64,000 nt of DNA from Solen grandis. Taxonomy: Eukaryota > Mollusca > Bivalvia > Adapedonta > Solenidae. The translations under genes and the position numbers were made by a program. Positions 59,670 through 64,000 of this stretch are shown one piece after another. Position 1 is the stretch's first letter, and the number at the start of each line of letters is the position of its first letter. Under the pieces are notes generated by a model. That model had not been told where the DNA came from, ran no database searches, and worked only from the letters and a program-made list of their open reading frames with translations. The stretch covers positions 42,241,126 through 42,305,125 of the forward strand of contig CM037794.1 of assembly GCA_021229015.1 (NCBI GenBank), read 5' to 3'.

Positions 59670-62330
59670 TTCAACTTCTTGCAACAATCGTATTTTCTTG
59701 GCTTATTCTGGCTGATTCGACACTAGGACGGACATGACACTCGATCAAAACGAAAGTGCATTTATTTGCATCAACTGTGAAAAGAATACAGATAAATGTA
59801 TCATGAGTACAGTAAAAACAAGCAGGGCTGTGACGGGATCATCAAAATTCCACACTGTGTAAAGTTGTTTGAGCTATGTTTTTTACTTGAATTTCATCGT
59901 GTATATGTCCTCACTTATATATCCCGGGATACGTATACACTCGGTAAAGACATTTGTTCAGAATCGGGAACAACAAAACTTACCTTTATTTAAGACAAAC
60001 TGTTTTAAATAGCAACTCAATCAAAAATTGCTAGACTGAAAAGCCAACAAACGAAAACCTTTAAATCACTCCTAAGCTGAAATTAGTTCACAATTGGCTC
60101 TCAAGGAATTAAAAAATCCTAAAATGATAAATGTAGTTGTTGTTGTTTTTTCTGGACAGTATACTGTATAGTACTGTATATACATTACTGTTATTAAGTA
60201 CTGTAAATATATATTAGTATGTCCAATTAAAATGGGTTTTCACTTCTGTTAGCACATGTGTAACTCGTCATGAGTTCTATACCAGCTAGGACCTTTTCTC
60301 TTGTTTTTTTTTCTAAAATCTTATTGTTATATTTTTATAGTTTGTTTTAAGTGCTATTTTCCTTTTCCAATAAACATAAACCAAATAATTAGTAAATAAA
60401 TATAAACCTCAGTGATTCAGATTGGACCCATATTCCTTAGGACAGTTGTCCTAAATGGTAAGTTTTTTTTAAGTCATTTTTCCTAAATTACAAGAAAAAC
60501 TTCGGACAATTTTGTTATAGCAAAATGCTTTATAAGGCATTAATGACACTTTCAAGTTTACTTTATTAATTTATTCAACGCGAATTCAGCAAAATCCGAA
60601 AAATCAGACTCGTCAGAATGATTTTTCTTTCTGCGACAGTCGTGTTCTTTAAATACTATCTAATTTGAAAGTGCTGACAAATCAATTAAAAGTATATATT
60701 TTATTCCCCCAATAGTAGATCGACATCCTTCGATTCCTTATCTACTCTTTTTTTTTCAATCATCATTGACAGTTTCTTGCCGACATTTTATCACGGCCTG
60801 TTTATTTCTTAGAAGACTCGCCGATTTCCGGTTTTAACGACACTTTTTTAGACAATCAAATGACCACGTGGCACGTGATTTATGGTATCTGACAATTCTA
60901 TTGGTTCTTTTTATAGACAGACGCTAATGTTTAAAAAAATAGCATGAGAAGAATAAATTTGCATAGGTAATTTTCCACTGGACAGAACTTTAATAGAATG
61001 AAGAAAAGAAAACGAAACCTGACATGCATCATTCTATTTATTTAGTCATATTCCTGATTTTATTGATTGATGTATGTATTTGAATTTAAAGAATCCAGTA
61101 ATTATGAAAAAGAAAGATACTTATACGTAAAAACTTTGGCAAATATCGATATTTCCGGTGGTTGAAATTTCTTACAACGTACAAGTCCTATGAATACGTA
61201 TACAAACTGGCAATCCCAAGTATCAAAATGTTTCTAATGTAATTATTTTCAGAACAAACAAATTTTCTATATAGATTGTAATATGATTAAAGTTTCAACA
61301 GCAACATTGCTATTTAGTCTTTTTTGCCGATAAGGCACTTTTATGCTGTTAAAAACTGACTGCGTCAATTTGAGTCTTCATGAAGTAACGTGTATTTGAG
61401 TCAAAATGCGTCTGTATGAAGTAATAAGTAGATGCGTCAGAGTGGGACTCTATGATGTAAAGGGTTAATTGTCGAAATTTCACCGTCCGGTACAGACATT
61501 TGTCGGTCACATTGTCTGATGAACTGTATTTTTTTCGGCCCGATGGGCGTACTGAGTTTATTTTTTCCGGTCATCTGTAGCTTTTAGCGGCCCTGGACCG
61601 AAGGGCCGATCCAATCTGAATCTCTGAACCTATGTAATTGTATAAATAATATATGGAGAGGTCAATATTTTTTAAATTTAATTCTTAGGTACCACTCTAG
61701 TGATTTTTTTTTTACGCATGCATTCTGCATCTTAGATGTAATGTTTTAGCTGCCAGGATTCAAACTTCAAATTTCAATGCATCCACAAGATGCATAAAAT
61801 ATATGGAAAATGCTACTGAATTGGGAGTCATATTTTTTTAAGCATAGTGAGACCCGGGACTCGTGCCGAGAAATTTATAAAACAATAACTGCCTCTCTAT
61901 ATAATATATAAATAGGCCTAATATAAAGAGAGGTCTTTTTTTTTTAAATATGAAGGTCCTTTGCATAGACAGGTAAGATTATAAGGTCAAAACAGTAGAA
62001 AAGAAAAAGAGAGGCGGACAGTTTGCTTAATAATAAGCTGTCCATTAAAACATTTTGTTTTAATCTTTTCTTGTTTAATTATATTGGAGCGAGTCCATGT
62101 GATTGTATAACGTAGAGTGACTTTTATCACCATCATAATGCATTGAATTTCTCTGAGCTATTAACTGTCTGGTTAGATCCCACCTCAATAAGTAGAGAAA
62201 TGATTAAATTATGTGAGAGTCCCGACTAATATAGAAATTTTTATAACTATTATATTTACACTTATTGTGAATAACATCAACTCTCAAAAGTGTTTACATC
62301 TTCCACTTGCAATGCATACACATTTCTTAT
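59670..62330. other. No recognised gene
   Basis: AT-rich, with homopolymers and short low-complexity tracts. Short near-repeats occur at 61380-61460 ('tgcgtc..atgaagtaa' three times) and 61650-61960 ('gagaggtc..tttttaaat' twice). No exon of ARV1 or another gene could be supported. Confidence 0.45.
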
Positions 62331-62339
62331 TTACCATGC

Positions 62340-62600
62340 AGCCCCAGTGGCCGTGTGGTTAGTCCACATTTGTGTACCTGTAATTTGTGATATTGTTCTA
62401 CTTACGGTTTGGCGTGACAACCAGTACCAAAGAAAGCATGCTGCATTGAGGGGGACTCGTTGATGTGTGGTTAAAGAGTGTCCACCCTAGAATTGGCAGG
62501 TCATGGGTTTGCTGTCCAGGCATTCTGAAAAGTGCCTGTCTGTCTGACCTGACTGGTGATTTCTATTTCGGTCCTGTGAATATTTCAATGCAGTCTGTCC
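62340..62600 (+). mobile_element. tRNA-derived SINE-like element
   Basis: Starts 'gccccagtggccgtgtggttagtcc', a tRNA-like A-box head. Contains 'caggtcatgggtttgctgtcc', a degenerate B box, and shares 62365-62470 with 54120-54235. It lies about 350 bp upstream of the first ARV1 exon in the window. Confidence 0.5.
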
Positions 62601-62948
62601 GAATCTCTAGTAGAGTTTCTAGCAGCAATGTTTACTATAATTAATGGGATATTTATTTAATTAGATGCTAGAGTGAAGAGACACTAGTCTAGATCACTCT
62701 GACTTATACCAGAACCTCGTACAAATGTCCTGTTCATACACATATTCATTTATTGTATTTGCATGAACCATTATGATCAAATTACAGGGTGCTTAAAGGA
62801 ACTGGTCAGCATAACTGATGAAAGTTGTCTGTCATTTTAAACTTAAACCACACAATTACACGTTAACTTTACAAATGATTTTCTTTCTGATGATGAATTT
62901 CTTCTTGACATTGCCTGATGTATATATTTAAAGACATTTATTATTCAG

Positions 62949-63068
62949 GAGAACTGTGGGAAGATTGTGGATAAGTATGTGGAGTATGATGCAGTGATAA
63001 TCAGCCTGGATGTTCTTCTTCTGAAGCGACAGGCATTCAGACACATACTGAGGAACACCAAAATAAAG
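62949..63068 (+). CDS. ARV1: ARV1, internal exon
   Basis: 120-nt exon (phase 0 to phase 0) between ATTCAG and GTACAG. It encodes 'CGKIVDKYVEYDAVIISLDV' and 'LLLKRQAFRHILRNT', the end of the Arv1 zinc-ribbon homology region and the first membrane-associated segment; the 'C-G-K-x-V-D-K-Y-[IV]-E-Y-D' block is highly conserved. ARV1 is an endoplasmic-reticulum membrane protein in sterol and GPI-anchor homeostasis. The upstream exon with the first CxxC pair was not found in this window. Confidence 0.85.
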
Positions 63069-63129
63069 GTACAGTATGTCTATAGATACTCAAGTTTAAT
63101 TAAAATACTCAGTCAGTTTGCAATAAAGC

Positions 63130-63245
63130 ATATCTATTCCTGTTTTGGTGTCACCTGCTATAAGGAGATGTGACACATAGGGATCACTTTTTTGTTGTCT
63201 GTCCATCCGTCTGTCCGTCCATCTGTTTGTCCGTCACACTTTTTC
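63130..63245. repeat. Interspersed repeat with (TGTCC)n in ARV1 intron
   Basis: Has 'ggtgtcacctgctataaggag' followed by a 'tccatccgtctgtccgtcc' run, similar in style to 50660-50700, between the two ARV1 exons. Confidence 0.5.
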
Positions 63246-63430
63246 TGTCTTGCTTCAACAGGTGACATGCATGTTCCAGAGAATACTCTTGTTATACCAT
63301 GGATTAATATTTTAAAATATGAATATAGTAAAATATTAAATGGTTTTGTGAATCTGAGTAATAAAAAATAAACGCTTAAGATAAACTGAGTAGATGTCTG
63401 TTTTAGAGTATATGCTATGTATATTTTCAG

Positions 63431-63591
63431 GCTTACTGGAAGTTCTGCCTTGTGTTATTGATCTGTGATGCCTTCACCAAGTTGCTCCAGCACTCATCTC
63501 CTTCATCTATCAAGAAATGGACTTCAGATCACATGATCTACTCAAGCTTTAGAAATTGATCTCTACTACAATTTTTGTCTTTCAATTATTG
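63431..63591 (+). CDS. ARV1: ARV1, next exon (apparent 1-bp insertion)
   Basis: Acceptor TTTTCAG before 63431, donor G|GTATGT after 63591. The first frame reads 'WKFCLVLLICDAFTKLLQ' and onward to a TGA at 63558. The conserved continuation ('EIDLYYNFCLSII', equivalent to the family's 'EWDFYxxF' block) is in the next frame from about 63547. One extra base near 63543-63546 explains this. The rest of the gene lies beyond the window. Confidence 0.75.
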
Positions 63592-64000
63592 GTATGTAAT
63601 TGTAGTTCAACAGTCTTCATTTTCATGAGGGTTATTAGGTAGAGATACACTTTTAAAGCCACATTAAGGTCTAAAAATGAATGGTACAAAAATGTAAGGT
63701 AGGATAAGGATTTCTTTTCCAGTCATATTAAGTGGCAACATCAAAGTCAGTGTCAGAAATCTCATGTTATCCCTTTTTGGATGGGTTTTTCAATGAATAA
63801 TTCTGTCTTTTGTTGTCGTTTTTGATATTTCAACGCCCAAATGTAAAATAAGTAACAAATTGATACTTGCAAAGTTGCACTTTGCTCATCTTTGTGTTAT
63901 GTTGAAAGCTCTTTTATTTTATTTCCATTCAAATTTTATACATGTTTTTGAAGATATGAGAAATTAAAATCTATACCTATTGTTCAGAATACTTTGTTTC

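Overview
The window is animal nuclear DNA, AT-rich and densely populated by transposable elements. It is most likely from a bivalve mollusc. This rests on intron-containing genes with GT/AG junctions and metazoan proteins (an SLC5 sodium/monocarboxylate transporter, a collagen-glucosidase-like GH65 protein and ARV1), and on the mixture of tRNA-derived SINEs, CR1-like and other LINEs, gypsy LTR elements and Polinton-type polymerase typical of bivalve genomes. The species cannot be told from the sequence. One 100-base N gap (31040-31139) marks it as a draft assembly.

Host genes. (1) A complete two-exon SLC5A8/12-like transporter on the minus strand (exon 1 at 19218-18612, exon 2 at 13511-12268); its 616-codon frame is intact across a 5.1 kb phase-1 intron that holds a dead LINE. 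(2) The N-terminal part of a PGGHG/ATHL1-like GH65 glucosidase on the minus strand, in four exons between 37839 and about 31551, with an N-terminal membrane anchor and at least three apparent single-base frame defects. (3) Two internal ARV1 exons at the right edge on the plus strand (62949-63068 and 63431-63591), the second with a one-base frame break. Two weaker candidate terminal exons lie at 4481-4726 (+) and 30870-31039 (-).

Mobile DNA, left to right. A duplicated unit carries an expanded 17/34-bp minisatellite (299-1240). A hairpin element lies at 3212-3590. A 2.2 kb hAT-like foldback element (8485-10668) has 8-bp target duplications. A LINE sits in the transporter intron (14030-16550). 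A CR1-like LINE (20300-24540) has a variant 2A-like motif and a dimeric SINE nested in it. A (CAT)n higher-order array covers 25225-26170. A decayed DDE integrase-type transposase lies at 28136-29520. A 145-bp tandem array fills 31790-34284. A mariner remnant (35770-36676) sits between glucosidase exons. Two copies of a defective gypsy element form an LTR-internal-LTR-internal-LTR tandem (38688-48208) bounded by one 4-bp duplication. A 2.7 kb foldback element lies at 49947-52633. The most unusual region is 54853-59664: inverted 'TCGGCCT' repeats enclose the N-terminal half of a Polinton-type DNA polymerase B, a divergently oriented unknown reading frame, the 5' half of a LINE, and a perfect 109-bp hairpin MITE.

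The long stretches between these features (1608-2665, 4740-7200, 7580-8480, 11350-12260, 17300-18440, 24540-25220, 29530-30000, 34430-35100, 53640-54840 and 59670-62330) show no gene I can support. Most of the window reads as layers of nested insertions around a few host exons.
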